A stretch of DNA of 56,510 nt from an uncultured Clostridia bacterium. GTDB lineage: Bacteria; Bacillota; Clostridia; TANB77; CAG-508. Shown here piece by piece: positions 8,888-19,973 of the stretch (position 1 is the stretch's first letter; each line of letters begins with the position of its first letter). The notes beneath the pieces were generated by a model. The model was not told where the DNA came from. It ran no database searches and saw nothing but the letters and a program-made list of their open reading frames with translations. The stretch is from contig CALXVM010000011.1 in NCBI GenBank assembly GCA_944392105.1, positions 1 to 56,510 on the forward strand. Direction: 5' to 3'. The translations under genes were made by a program, and so were the position numbers.

Positions 8888-9301
8888 TTATCCCCTCCAA
8901 CCTCTTACTACGATAGCAAAAATTAATGGTAACACTTGGCATATAACCATGACAGTAATAATACCTATCATTACGCCAAATCCTTTTTCTTGTGTGTCTA
9001 GTTTTCTTATTCCTAATACATATCTATGAATTGCAGCAACTACAATTCCTAAAAATCCAAGTGGAATACTATATATTCTAACTATATTTAATACATATGC
9101 AACAAAGCCGTATGTATCGTTTCCGTAAGCTACTTGGTAATCTTTTAATGTATTCAATGCTTTATCTTTTAATTCAACTAAATTTGTTGTTACAGTTGTT
9201 TCTGTTGAATTTTCTTGACTTACATTGGTTGCATAAACTGGAATTATAACTATACTTAATATTACAAATATTGCAATGATACTAACTACTATTTTCTTCA
9301 T
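8888..9301 (-). CDS. small secreted two-TM protein, VirB2/TrbC pilin-like
   Basis: A 137-residue protein with a signal peptide (MKKIVV..., cleavage likely after PVYA near residue 24), a short polar region, then two hydrophobic segments (about residues 65-92 and 105-132) separated by a charged loop (IRKLDTQEK). Size and topology match VirB2/TrbC-type pilins of type IV secretion systems, but no diagnostic residue clinches this. It is the first gene of a probable operon leading into the CpaE-like ATPase and the GAF/GGDEF-like protein. A good AAAGGAG site precedes the ATG. It could instead be an unrelated small membrane protein. Confidence 0.6.
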   Translation of the reverse strand: MKKIVVSIIAIFVILSIVIIPVYATNVSQENSTETTVTTNLVELKDKALNTLKDYQVAYGNDTYGFVAYVLNIVRIYSIPLGFLGIVVAAIHRYVLGIRKLDTQEKGFGVMIGIITVMVICQVLPLIFAIVVRGWRG

Positions 9302-9447
9302 GTAAGTACTCCTTTCTTATATTTGCGTAAGTACATTTTAACTTATTATATGATACAATAATCTAATAAAAATATCAAGAAAAAAAGCAGATATTTTTTA
9401 ATTTTTATCTATAAAATATTTAAAATACATTATATATGTATTTTATC

Positions 9448-9612
9448 CAATAAATCGTAAACAATTTTGTAGTACCGCACAGCGATTAAACGTAGCGTAA
9501 GCGAAGTGCGATTTGAGCAACTTTCTTTCTATAAAAATAAAAATGTAATTTTTATTTTTATAGAAAGAAAGTTGCGAACAGCAAGGTACAAAAAATTGTT
9601 TACGATTTATTG
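9448..9612. repeat. nested inverted-repeat element A
   Basis: A perfect 21-bp outer inverted repeat (9448-9468 with 9592-9612, core AATCGTAAACAATTTT) encloses a perfect 27-bp inner inverted repeat (9517-9543 with 9549-9575, loop TGTAA). The inner stem is off-centre: 48 G+C-richer bases on the left, including a CGCAC/GTGCG stem, and 16 on the right. It lies between pyrG and the pilin-like gene and would be transcribed as the pyrG 3' UTR. A second element of the same design lies at 20962-21081. It may be a terminator, a MITE or a structured RNA. Confidence 0.75.
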
Positions 9613-9643
9613 AAGTATATAAGGGTTTATGGAAATATAAGTT

Positions 9644-11251
9644 TTAGCCATTTTTGCACTCTTTAGCAGCTTTTACCAATCCCACAAATAAAGGTTGTGG
9701 CTTATCTGGTCTAGAAGTAAATTCTGGATGGAATTGGCTTGCAATAAAGAAAGGATGGTTTTGCATTTCTACCATTTCTACTAATTTGCCATCTGGTGAA
9801 GTTCCAGAGCAAATAAGCCCCGCTTCTTCTAGTCTTTCCTTATATTCATTGTTGTATTCATATCTATGTCTATGTCTTTCTATAATTTCTTCTTTTCCAT
9901 ACAATTTTCTTGCTAGCGATTTTTCTTTTGTTATACAAGGATAATTTCCTAGCCTCATTGTTCCGCCTTTATTAACAACTTTCTTTTGTTCTTCCATTAT
10001 ATGTATAACAGGATTTTTGCAGTCTTTGTCAAATTCTGTTGAATTTGCATCTTTTAGTCCTAATAAGTCTCTTGCAACTTCTATAACTGCCATTTGCATA
10101 CCAAGACATATTCCTAAAAAAGGTATATTATTTTCTCGTGCAAATTTAATTGTTTCTATTTTGCCTTCTACACCTCTTCCTCCGAATCCTCCTGGAACTA
10201 TAATTCCATCATAGTCTCCAAGTAAATCTTTTACATTTTCTTTAGAGACTTTTTCTGAATTTACAAAGTGAATATCTACAGGAACATTATTTGCAAAGCC
10301 CCCATGTTTTATACTTTCTACTACAGATAAATATGCATCTTCTAATTTTACATATTTTCCTACTATAGCTATTTTTACTGCATCACCTTTTATATTTTTT
10401 ATTTTTCTAATTAAGCTTTCCCAGTCTTTGTTATTAGGTTCTATATTGTCTAAATGTAAGTGTTTACAAACTTGTACAGCTAGTCCGTTTTTTTCTAAAA
10501 TTAAAGGTACTTCATATAGTATATTTGCATTGCTATTTTCTATTACATTTTCTGGTCTTACATTGCAAAACATCGCAATTTTTTCTTTCATAGAGTTTGG
10601 AATTGGAAGTTCTGTTCTACATACTAATATATCTGGTTTTATTCCTATAGATTGCAATTCTTTTACAGAATGTTGTGTTGGTTTTGATTTTAGCTCATTT
10701 GTTCCAAATATGTGAGGCAATAATGTAACATGTATATACGCAACATCTTCTGGCGATTTTTCTAGACCTATCTGCCTTATAGCTTCCATGAAAGGTAAAC
10801 TTTCTATATCTCCTACAGTTCCACCTATTTCCGTTATAACAATGTCTATATCGTCTTTTTCAAATTTATAAATACTATTCTTTATTTCGTTAGTTATGTG
10901 AGGTATTACTTGAACTGTTTTTCCTAAGTATTCTCCATGCCTTTCTTTTCTTATTACTTCTGAATAAATTTTTCCTGTTGTTACACTTGAGTTTCCATGT
11001 AAATTAACATCTGTAAATCTTTCATAATGTCCCAAGTCTAAATCTGTTTCTGCTCCATCTTCTGTTACATACACTTCGCCATGTTCGTATGGGCTCATAG
11101 TCCCTGGGTCTACATTTATATATGGATCAAATTTTTGATTTACAACCTTATATCCTCTATTTTTTAGCAACCTTCCTAACGAAGCTGCTGTTATTCCCTT
11201 TCCTAGTCCTGATACGACTCCTCCTGTTACAAAAATATATTTAGTGTTCAT
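9644..11251 (-). CDS. pyrG: CTP synthase
   Basis: A 535-residue enzyme of full family length that makes CTP from UTP, ATP and glutamine in the cytosol. The N-terminal synthetase domain opens with [14 protein letters not shown]. The C-terminal class I glutamine amidotransferase carries the nucleophile in LGICLGMQM and the His-Glu pair in FHPEFTSRP. It starts 16 bases after the addA stop with GGAGGG, so it is the last gene of the tgt - WG protein - addA - pyrG unit. No pyrimidine-type attenuator is visible in this short gap. Confidence 0.98.
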   Translation of the reverse strand: MNTKYIFVTGGVVSGLGKGITAASLGRLLKNRGYKVVNQKFDPYINVDPGTMSPYEHGEVYVTEDGAETDLDLGHYERFTDVNLHGNSSVTTGKIYSEVIRKERHGEYLGKTVQVIPHITNEIKNSIYKFEKDDIDIVITEIGGTVGDIESLPFMEAIRQIGLEKSPEDVAYIHVTLLPHIFGTNELKSKPTQHSVKELQSIGIKPDILVCRTELPIPNSMKEKIAMFCNVRPENVIENSNANILYEVPLILEKNGLAVQVCKHLHLDNIEPNNKDWESLIRKIKNIKGDAVKIAIVGKYVKLEDAYLSVVESIKHGGFANNVPVDIHFVNSEKVSKENVKDLLGDYDGIIVPGGFGGRGVEGKIETIKFARENNIPFLGICLGMQMAVIEVARDLLGLKDANSTEFDKDCKNPVIHIMEEQKKVVNKGGTMRLGNYPCITKEKSLARKLYGKEEIIERHRHRYEYNNEYKERLEEAGLICSGTSPDGKLVEMVEMQNHPFFIASQFHPEFTSRPDKPQPLFVGLVKAAKECKNG

Positions 11252-11267
11252 TGTAATCCCTCCATTT

Positions 11268-14200
11268 CTATTTTACTTCATAACAATTCCAGTCTCTATT
11301 AGCTAAACATAAATATGATTTAAAGACTTTTTTACCTGTGGCTTCTTCCAATGCTCTCTTATATATTTCTAGTTGTTTTCTATATTTTTCTACTATCTCT
11401 TGTTCTTTGCCATTTGCCACATAATCTGTTTTATAATCTAACAATATAATGTTGTTATTCTCATCTATAAAATATAAATCTATAACACCTTGTACTAAAA
11501 TATTATCATCTGAATTTATATTATTATAAATTTCTTTTGCAGGTATATTTATATAAAAAGCTTGTTCTTTATGTACCTCTTTTGCTTTTTTTAAGTTATT
11601 AAAAATTTCTGATTTTGTGTATTTATAAAGTAAATTTGTATCTATGCAAGAAGCTTCTTTTTCTGTTATTATTTCTTTAACAACTAACTCATTTACGAAA
11701 TTTTGAATATCTTTTATTGTGTAACTTATATTTTCATCAAGTTTTTGTATGCACATATGAACTAGTGTACCTATTTGAGCTTTTGTAATTTTGTCGTCAC
11801 GCATAAATTTTGGCTTGTCTAAGGTTATTTCTAAATTCTGGCTTAAATCTTCAAACAAATTAATTTCTTCTACATTTACAACTTTATTTTTTGCGGTTAT
11901 TTCTTTATCTTGATTTTCTTTTTCTATACTTGCTTCTTTTAGTCTACTTACAGATGTTTTTGTAGGAAGAATTGTAGAATCTTTGTATTTATAAACCCAA
12001 TCCAGTTCTTTGGTTAATTTTTCTAGCTCTTCTTTAGAGTATTCGTCTGTAGCCATTTTATTAATCTCTTTTAAAACATTTACTTTGCCACTCTTTTCTT
12101 CTTTTAAATCTTTTAATAAATCTGTTTTATTTACTATATTAAAATCTAACAATTCGTTTAAATCATTGTGTAAATATACTAATTCAATCCAGTCCAGATA
12201 AGACTTATATTTTTCAACCAATTTGCTATTTACTTCATTTCCATAGGTATTTAGTAAGTCTTGTTTTTGCATCAATTCTTTTTTTACATCTTTACTTATT
12301 CCTGTTATTATAAGCTTTTCTTTCGCTCTTGTTAGACCTACATACAAAACTCTTTCTTCTTCTGAAATAATTTCTTTTTGTGCCTGTATTTTTAAAGCTT
12401 CTTTTGCTAAAGTATTATACTCAATTCTATTTTCTGTATCTACATATTTTGGACCTATACCTAAATCTTGATGTAATATTATACTTTCATTTAGGTCTTT
12501 CATATTAAATTTTTTACCAGTATTACATAAAAATACAATTGGAAATTCTAGTCCCTTGCTTTTATGTATACTCATAATTCTAACAACATCTTCATTTTCG
12601 CCTATTAGCTTTGCACTAGATAAGTCTCCTCCACTACCTTTTAGTCTATCCATAAAATTTATAAAATGAAATAATCCGTTGAAATTAGTATTTTCAAAGT
12701 CTCGTGCTTTTTCAAACAAAATTTTCAAATTAGCTTGCCTAACATTTCCATTTGGCATAAGACTTACAAAGTGATAATATCCTGTATCTAAGTAAATTTT
12801 CCATATTAATTCATCCAAACTTAAGTATTCTGCTCCTTTTCTCCACTTTTCTAAATTATCTAATAATTTGCTTATTTTTTCTTTTATTTCTTTATCTACT
12901 TTAGTCCTAGATTTTAACATTGCCTCATAAAAACTACATTTTTTGTCTGTGAGTCTTATTTCTATTAAATCATTATCTGTAAAATTTCCTATTGCTGACC
13001 TTAGTACAGTTACAAGTGGAATATCTTGCATAGGATTGTCGATAATTTTTAGTAATGACATCATAGTTTCTATTTCTACTGACTCTAAATAAGTAGTAGA
13101 TGAATCGCTAAATACAGGAATTTCTAACTCATTTAATTCTTTTTCATATATAGGAGCCGCACTTGAAGTTGACCTTAATAATATAGCAATATCTCTATAA
13201 GATACTTTTCTCAATCCTTGTTTTTTGTCATATACTTCTATTTCACTATTTATTAGTTCTTTTACTTTTTTTGCTACAAATCTTGCTTCAAGAACAATAT
13301 CTTCTATTCTCTCATCTTGACTTTCTTCTTCATCTTCTGAATTTAAGTTTTCGGTAATGCTAAGTTCATCTTCTTCTGGTTCTTTTAAATTTATAACATA
13401 TATTTCAGATTTTTCTTTTTGTTCTGGATAATTTGCACCATAGTTTAAATATTCGTTTTCGTTATATTCAATTTCTCCTATTTCTTTGCTCATTATATTT
13501 TTAAATATGTTATTTGTAATGTCTAATATATTTTTTCTACTTCTAAAGTTTTTAAATAGTTGTATTTTTTCTCCGTTTTTACTGTTTTTCTCTTCTAATT
13601 TATAGTTTTCGTATTTTTCTAAGAAAAGTTCTGGTCTTGCTTGTCTAAAACGATATATGCTTTGTTTAACATCTCCAACCATAAATATATTGTTTCCTCT
13701 AGAAATACTATTTAATATATATTCTTGAACCAAGTTGCTATCTTGGTATTCGTCTATGTCTATTTCTTCAAATTTTTTCATATAATCTTTTGCAACTTTT
13801 GTTTTTTCGTTTAAATTTTCTTTATTAACTAGTATTTCTAATGCCAGATGCTCTATATCATTAAAATCTATTATATTTTTTTCTTTTTTAGCTTGTTTAA
13901 ATTTTTCTGTAAATTCTAATACCAAGTTAGCTAAATTTAGTAATGTTTCATACATTTCATTTATATCTTCATTAGCTTCTTTTGAGTCACATATCATAAC
14001 TTTTGATGCAATCTTTGTAAACTGTTTTTTTACACTATCTCTTATTTCTTTTGCTTCATTTTTTAAGTCTATTGTTACTTTCTTATCTACTGGCCACTTT
14101 TGCCATGTAAAATCATTTATTAAATAATATAACTTATCCCAGCTAATATCTTGGTTTATTAGGCTTTTTAATTTTTCTATGTCTTGACTTAATACCAAAG

Positions 14201-14939
14201 TAAATTTTTCTAACTCCCAAAATTTAGCTGTTTCTTTGCTTATTTTTTCTAATTTTAGTATGCACTCTTCTATTTGTGAAAATAGTTCTTTTAAAATAAT
14301 TTTGCCCCATTTAGTTTTTGCGAAATCTGTATCTGTTTGATAATTAAATTCTTCTATCTTTTCTTTTACCCATTTTTCTGGAAATGGTGTACTTTGAATA
14401 AATTTATATATATCTAAAACTATTTCTTTTAATTTATCGTCGTTTCTATAATTTGTATATGTTTCTATTAGATTTAAAAATTCTTTATTTTCCTCTTCAT
14501 ATTTTTGCTCAAATAAATCTTCTATAACTTCTTGTTTTATAAGTTCTACCTCTGTAGTATCTCCAACTCTAAAGTTTGCAGAAGTGTCTATCTCAAAAAA
14601 ATTATTTCTTATTACATCCAAACAAAAGGCATGTATTGTACTAATACTTGCCTTGTTTAATAAATTTATTTGTCGTTGAAGATGAGAGTTTTCTCTCTCT
14701 TCTTCAAGTCTTTTATAAATAGCATCTAAAATTCTTTCTCTCATTTCAGATGCTGCTGCATTTGTAAATGTTACAACTAAAATTTTGTCTATGTCTATTT
14801 TTTCATTAATTACTTTGTTAATTATTCTTTCCACTAATACAGCTGTTTTACCGCTTCCAGCAGCAGCTGCTACTAGAATGTTTGAACCTTTTTCATTTAT
14901 TGCTAAATTTTGTTCTCTCGTCCATTTTGTTTCTGACAT
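11268..14939 (-). CDS. addA: ATP-dependent helicase/nuclease subunit A (AddA)
   Basis: A 1223-residue UvrD-type helicase-nuclease, the Firmicute counterpart of RecB. It processes double-strand breaks and loads RecA together with AddB. Visible are the Q-motif/Walker A stretch [14 protein letters not shown]...AAAGSGKT, the helicase motifs [22 protein letters not shown] and [11 protein letters not shown], and the RecB-type nuclease motif LLDYKTDY (Asp1168, Lys1170) with an upstream GTLVH histidine. Both activities therefore appear intact. The usual partner addB is not next to it; the upstream gene is a WG-repeat protein 83 bases away. It is followed by pyrG. Confidence 0.96.
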   Translation of the reverse strand: MSETKWTREQNLAINEKGSNILVAAAAGSGKTAVLVERIINKVINEKIDIDKILVVTFTNAAASEMRERILDAIYKRLEEERENSHLQRQINLLNKASISTIHAFCLDVIRNNFFEIDTSANFRVGDTTEVELIKQEVIEDLFEQKYEEENKEFLNLIETYTNYRNDDKLKEIVLDIYKFIQSTPFPEKWVKEKIEEFNYQTDTDFAKTKWGKIILKELFSQIEECILKLEKISKETAKFWELEKFTLVLSQDIEKLKSLINQDISWDKLYYLINDFTWQKWPVDKKVTIDLKNEAKEIRDSVKKQFTKIASKVMICDSKEANEDINEMYETLLNLANLVLEFTEKFKQAKKEKNIIDFNDIEHLALEILVNKENLNEKTKVAKDYMKKFEEIDIDEYQDSNLVQEYILNSISRGNNIFMVGDVKQSIYRFRQARPELFLEKYENYKLEEKNSKNGEKIQLFKNFRSRKNILDITNNIFKNIMSKEIGEIEYNENEYLNYGANYPEQKEKSEIYVINLKEPEEDELSITENLNSEDEEESQDERIEDIVLEARFVAKKVKELINSEIEVYDKKQGLRKVSYRDIAILLRSTSSAAPIYEKELNELEIPVFSDSSTTYLESVEIETMMSLLKIIDNPMQDIPLVTVLRSAIGNFTDNDLIEIRLTDKKCSFYEAMLKSRTKVDKEIKEKISKLLDNLEKWRKGAEYLSLDELIWKIYLDTGYYHFVSLMPNGNVRQANLKILFEKARDFENTNFNGLFHFINFMDRLKGSGGDLSSAKLIGENEDVVRIMSIHKSKGLEFPIVFLCNTGKKFNMKDLNESIILHQDLGIGPKYVDTENRIEYNTLAKEALKIQAQKEIISEEERVLYVGLTRAKEKLIITGISKDVKKELMQKQDLLNTYGNEVNSKLVEKYKSYLDWIELVYLHNDLNELLDFNIVNKTDLLKDLKEEKSGKVNVLKEINKMATDEYSKEELEKLTKELDWVYKYKDSTILPTKTSVSRLKEASIEKENQDKEITAKNKVVNVEEINLFEDLSQNLEITLDKPKFMRDDKITKAQIGTLVHMCIQKLDENISYTIKDIQNFVNELVVKEIITEKEASCIDTNLLYKYTKSEIFNNLKKAKEVHKEQAFYINIPAKEIYNNINSDDNILVQGVIDLYFIDENNNIILLDYKTDYVANGKEQEIVEKYRKQLEIYKRALEEATGKKVFKSYLCLANRDWNCYEVK

Positions 14940-15022
14940 TTATTTTCTCCAATTTCCGCCTATTTTTATTGATAAATTAGCTATATTAGTATTTTAATAT
15001 TTACATTTATAGTTAGAACAAA

Positions 15023-16648
15023 TTATTGTCCAGCTACACCTTGAGTTGCACTTGTTTGTGAATCTACTGCTTGTTGACTTTGTGTAGAGCCTTGTACTCC
15101 TCCTTGGGTATCTTGAGTAGTACCTTGTCCATTTTGTGTCGTAGTTTCTCCTGCTTGTCCACCTTGATTTTGAGTAGACTGTCCAGCTGCATTTTGTCCA
15201 TCCTGGCTTTGTTGCTGTGTTGTATTTTGATTTTCTGTTCCTGTAGTATTTTGTACTGTATTACCTTGGTTTGCTGTATTCTGTGTCTCTGTATTTTGTG
15301 TAGTATCTGATGGTTTATAATTTTTGTGTAAGTAATCTAATAAATCTATTTCATTGTTTTGTACTAATAACCAATATGACATTTCGCCTCCGCTAGTCTT
15401 AGAATATATTGCATCTGCACCACATGTCATTATTAAATTGCCTCTTATATCTACTAAGCCATATTTGCCTTCTTTTGCAACAACTATTGCATTATACTCT
15501 GGTATTAGTATAGTAGAGTTATACTCTGATGAACTTGAAGAGCTTGACCTTACACATCCTAGCGAGTCATACTCCATTGGTATAATAGTGTTTCCGTTTT
15601 TGTCCATTATTCCCCATTTTTGAGCTCTCATTACAGGAATATATGCATCATATAATATGTATTGATTTTTTATAGCATCTTCTGGAAATCTTGAAGACTC
15701 TATTCCAATGTCATCATATTCTAAATATAAAATTGTTCTACCACTATCATTAATTACGCCTTGTTTGTTATTGTTTGTAACTAAATATAATTTTAAATCT
15801 TTATCTATTTGTTTTACATCATCATATTCTGGTGAAATTTTTGTAGTTGAGTCATACGAAATTATACCCATTTTGTTATTTGATGTTTTTACTATAAAAT
15901 CTCTTGTACTTTCAACAAAAGTAATATCTTTATATTTTGTACCTATAATTTCAGTTCTTGTTGCATTAGGGTCTATATTTATTACTCCATATTCGTTGTT
16001 TGCATTTTTTACAACTAAAAGATTGTATAATATAGCCTTTTGATTGCTGAAATTAGCATCGTCTCCACCTATTGCAGATTCTGTATATTGTGCTGTATAC
16101 CATTTTGCAAGATATGGTAATGTAAATATTGTAATTTGATTTGTATTTTGATTATACGTAAATTGTACGTTAAATCCTCTTTGGATTCCTTCAATTGAAC
16201 TATACAATTTTCCATTAATCATTTTAACCGGTGTTTCTATATCAAAATATTCGTAATCATTATCTCCACTAGTAAGCTTTTTATATATTTTAGCTTCTCC
16301 CATTGTGTAATATGCATTTTCACTGGTGTTTCTTACAAAGCATTTAGTTTCATCTTCCGAAACCTCATCTCCATTGTGTGCCTCATAGCCTGCATATGAT
16401 GCAAAATCTTTTATAGCAGTATAAACTGTATTGTCTTCAAATACAAATAAGTCACTTGGTATTGTTTGCATTGACTTGCCATCAATAGAAACTTTTAACA
16501 TTTGACTTTGTAAATAAAACATCCATACTACTAAGCCTATTATAATCATAAGTACTAAAACAATTAAAACAATTATTATTGCCATTATTTTTTTGGTATT
16601 GTTATTTTTTTTCTTATAATTTACATCAGTATCATCTATTAGATTCAT
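15023..16648 (-). CDS. membrane-anchored WG-repeat protein
   Basis: A 541-residue protein with a ~20-residue cytoplasmic tail, one strong transmembrane segment (about 21-47) and an extracellular remainder. Residues ~50-200 resemble a copper-amine-oxidase-N-like stalk domain. Residues ~210-430 hold several WG-type repeats, such as KWGIMDKNGNTIIPMEYD, KYGLVDIRGN and KQGVINDSGR. The last ~100 residues are a Gln/Thr/Asn/Gly-rich disordered tail. WG repeats occur in bacterial surface and binding proteins of unknown ligand. It sits 12 bases after tgt and before addA, inside an otherwise housekeeping operon. The role is unknown. Confidence 0.8.
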   Translation of the reverse strand: MNLIDDTDVNYKKKNNNTKKIMAIIIVLIVLVLMIIIGLVVWMFYLQSQMLKVSIDGKSMQTIPSDLFVFEDNTVYTAIKDFASYAGYEAHNGDEVSEDETKCFVRNTSENAYYTMGEAKIYKKLTSGDNDYEYFDIETPVKMINGKLYSSIEGIQRGFNVQFTYNQNTNQITIFTLPYLAKWYTAQYTESAIGGDDANFSNQKAILYNLLVVKNANNEYGVINIDPNATRTEIIGTKYKDITFVESTRDFIVKTSNNKMGIISYDSTTKISPEYDDVKQIDKDLKLYLVTNNNKQGVINDSGRTILYLEYDDIGIESSRFPEDAIKNQYILYDAYIPVMRAQKWGIMDKNGNTIIPMEYDSLGCVRSSSSSSSEYNSTILIPEYNAIVVAKEGKYGLVDIRGNLIMTCGADAIYSKTSGGEMSYWLLVQNNEIDLLDYLHKNYKPSDTTQNTETQNTANQGNTVQNTTGTENQNTTQQQSQDGQNAAGQSTQNQGGQAGETTTQNGQGTTQDTQGGVQGSTQSQQAVDSQTSATQGVAGQ

Positions 16649-16660
16649 AGCATCCTCCTC

Positions 16661-17824
<1,164 letters not shown>

Positions 17825-17835
17825 CTACTTTTTCC

Positions 17836-17864
17836 ATTATGCCATAATTTTGATGTTTTTTCAA
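17836..17864 (-). promoter_or_regulatory. promoter of the tgt operon
   Basis: On the minus strand TTGAAA and CATAAT are 17 bases apart, ~40 bases before tgt. The whole region, including the spacer, is nearly identical to the promoter of the MntA-HepT gene at 20801-20829. The rest of the 290-base gap up to 18081 holds only a small hairpin (AGATAGA/TCTATCT near 17990-18011). Confidence 0.7.
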
Positions 17865-18081
17865 TAGATTATTGATTATATTTTTATGGTGTAAGTGTCA
17901 ATGTTTTTTACTATTTACATATGGTAAGTAATTTAATATACCTATATAGATTATTGATAATCGGCATGTCTGTCGCACTAAAAATATAGAAGATAGATAT
18001 TTTTCTATCTCCTATGTCATAAAAATATTACAGTTGTTCGTTATTTTTAAGTGAGTTTTTCTAATTTATTAAATTTATTTT

Positions 18082-19410
18082 TTATGAATTGCTTTCTTTA
18101 GGAGTTGTTGTATTTGTTCCGCAACCATCAAACATATAATTTGCATATTCAACATTGGATAAGTCCCAATTATCTCCTACATAAATTGTAGTTAAATTTG
18201 TACAATGCGCAAACATTCCGTCCATTCCTTTCACATTACTTGTAGCAAAGCTACTTAAATCTAAGGTTGTTATACTAGAACAATTCTGAAACATCCATCC
18301 CATATTGTTAACTTTAGTTGTATCAAACTCCTCTAATCCTATGATTTCTATTAAATTTGTACAATCATTAAACATTGATTCCATATTTTCGACTTTACTA
18401 GTATCAAAACTACTTAGATTTAAACTAGTCAAACTGCTACATCCATTAAACATCCCTACCATATATAGTACTTCTTTTGTATTGAACTGTCCCAGTTCTA
18501 ATTCAGACAAACTACTACATCCGGCAAATAAATTGTACATATTCTTTACATTACTTGTATCATAGCCACTTAGATTTAAACTGCTCAAACTGCTACATCC
18601 ATCAAACATAGATACAATATCTTCTACTTTACTTGTATTAAATCCTTCTAAGCCTATAACATTAGTTAAACTACTACAACGAGCAAACATATTACTCATA
18701 CTTGTCACATTGCTTGTATTAAAACTACTTAAGTTCAAATTTGCCAAATTACTGCAATTTCCAAACACAGCCTCCATATTTGTTACATTACTAGTGTCAA
18801 AACTGTTTAGATTCAAACTAGTTAAACTACTACATGTATCAAACATATTTGCCATGCTTGTTACTTCACTTGTATCTAATCTTTCTAAGTTTTCAAATTC
18901 TGTTAAATTTACACAACTATCAAACCAACTAGCCATTGATAATGGTACAATGTGATCAACAATACTTACTTTTCTTATTGACGACACTTCGTTAAACCAT
19001 GGAGTCGTACTCCCTCTAGTTCTATCTTCGTTTATCCAACTCCTATATTCTTGTCCCTTTATGTTTCCATATTCTTTTACTACGTTTTTTCCTTTTATTG
19101 GTTCATTTTGTGTGCCAAATGTTAATGTTCCATCATCATATAAAAATACATAAATATCAGTTGCTCTTGGATTTTCTCCCATTATTTCCATTAATTCACT
19201 TGTTAAATCATTCATTTGTGTTAGTTCATCGTTAATAGCTTCATTCATCTTATTACCTGCATCTTGTGCTTTGTTTATAATCCCGTTATCACTAAACACC
19301 ATATTTATTGTAATTCCTGCTAAAATTAATAAAATAATAATTGTAACAACAAGTGCAATAAGAGTAATACCTCTTTTACCATATTTTAATTTTTCTTTTA
19401 ATTTCTTCAT
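18082..19410 (-). CDS. pilin-like surface protein with BspA/DUF285 repeats
   Basis: A 442-residue protein. The N-terminus has a basic leader, then KRGITLIALVVTI and a hydrophobic helix, a type IV prepilin-like signal with Ala where pilins have Glu5. Residues ~150-430 are about nine ~24-residue repeats of the form MFxxCSSLTSLNLSSFDTSNV, the BspA-like leucine-rich repeat (DUF285) found on Mycoplasma and Firmicute surface proteins. It is probably exported and displayed outside the cell, with binding or adhesion as a guess. The start is placed at 19410, because AAAGGAAGG lies 9 bases upstream; an earlier in-frame ATG would put that site inside the gene. The N-terminal module is shared with the gene at 35107-37349. 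Confidence 0.82.
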   Translation of the reverse strand: MKKLKEKLKYGKRGITLIALVVTIIILLILAGITINMVFSDNGIINKAQDAGNKMNEAINDELTQMNDLTSELMEIMGENPRATDIYVFLYDDGTLTFGTQNEPIKGKNVVKEYGNIKGQEYRSWINEDRTRGSTTPWFNEVSSIRKVSIVDHIVPLSMASWFDSCVNLTEFENLERLDTSEVTSMANMFDTCSSLTSLNLNSFDTSNVTNMEAVFGNCSNLANLNLSSFNTSNVTSMSNMFARCSSLTNVIGLEGFNTSKVEDIVSMFDGCSSLSSLNLSGYDTSNVKNMYNLFAGCSSLSELELGQFNTKEVLYMVGMFNGCSSLTSLNLSSFDTSKVENMESMFNDCTNLIEIIGLEEFDTTKVNNMGWMFQNCSSITTLDLSSFATSNVKGMDGMFAHCTNLTTIYVGDNWDLSNVEYANYMFDGCGTNTTTPKESNS

Positions 19411-19543
19411 GATTAAATACCTTCCTTTCATTTTTTCTTTTGATTTTCTAAAAAAATATTATCATATTATAACTTATATAGTTTGGTGAGTCGAAGTAGT
19501 TTCATTATAACATATCAAAATTTTCAATGCAACAAATTAGTTC

Positions 19544-19580
19544 GGTAAATTGAAAATATTTTATATTTTTTCAATTTGCC
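19544..19580. promoter_or_regulatory. palindrome upstream of the XRE gene, candidate operator
   Basis: GGTAAATTGAAAA and TTTTTCAATTTGCC form a 13-bp inverted repeat with one mismatch, separated by ~10 A/T bases. It lies in the 240-base gap between the divergent pilin-like gene and the XRE gene, 70 bases before the latter. Autoregulation by the XRE protein is inferred from position only. A TATAAT at 19606-19611 may be the gene's -10 box. Confidence 0.45.
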
Positions 19581-19650
19581 AAAGTAGTGCATAATTGCAT
19601 TTATATATAATTTTATTGATTTTTAAGCTTTTAAAGGAGGATTACTAAAA

Positions 19651-19887
19651 ATGAAATTATCAGATGCAATTAGAAAAAGAATTAAATTTTATTTAAAAGA
19701 AAAGAATATGAATGTATGGAAGTTATGTAAGATGTCTGGAATTCCTTGTTCTACTATTTCAACTTTCATGAGTGCTAAAACAGAGTTAATAAAATTGGAT
19801 ACCTTATTACATATTTGTGAAGGATTTGGAATTACTTTAGGAGAATTTTTTACAGATTCAACATTTGATACGGCAGAGCAAGATTAA
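19651..19887 (+). CDS. small XRE/Cro-type transcriptional regulator
   Basis: A 78-residue protein that is essentially one helix-turn-helix domain: MNVWKLCKMSG (helix 2), IPCSTISTFMSA (recognition helix), then LDTLLHICEGFGITLGEFF, the usual C-terminal helix of the Cro/CI family. AAAGGAGG precedes the ATG. It is one of the few plus-strand genes, with its own strong terminator and a palindrome upstream. It stands tail-to-tail with the MntA-HepT gene, but they do not share a transcript, so control of that gene is not evident. Confidence 0.9.
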   Translation: MKLSDAIRKRIKFYLKEKNMNVWKLCKMSGIPCSTISTFMSAKTELIKLDTLLHICEGFGITLGEFFTDSTFDTAEQD

Positions 19888-19891
19888 TAAT

Positions 19892-19945
19892 AAAAATACG
19901 ACACTATTTAATAATGAATTGATTATTAAATAGTGTCGTATTTTT
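19892..19945. terminator. strong bidirectional terminator
   Basis: A perfect 24-bp inverted repeat (arm core ATACGACACTATTTAATAAT) with a 6-base loop and flanking A/T runs. It lies five bases after the XRE stop and ~30 bases from the stop of the convergent MntA-HepT gene, so it probably terminates both. Confidence 0.9.
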
Positions 19946-19973
19946 ATAACTTGTGCAATTTCTATAATATATT

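Noticed and set aside
9448..9612. Retron-type msr-msd RNA for the nested inverted repeats
   Set aside because: The fold is suggestive, but there is no reverse transcriptase gene anywhere in the window.
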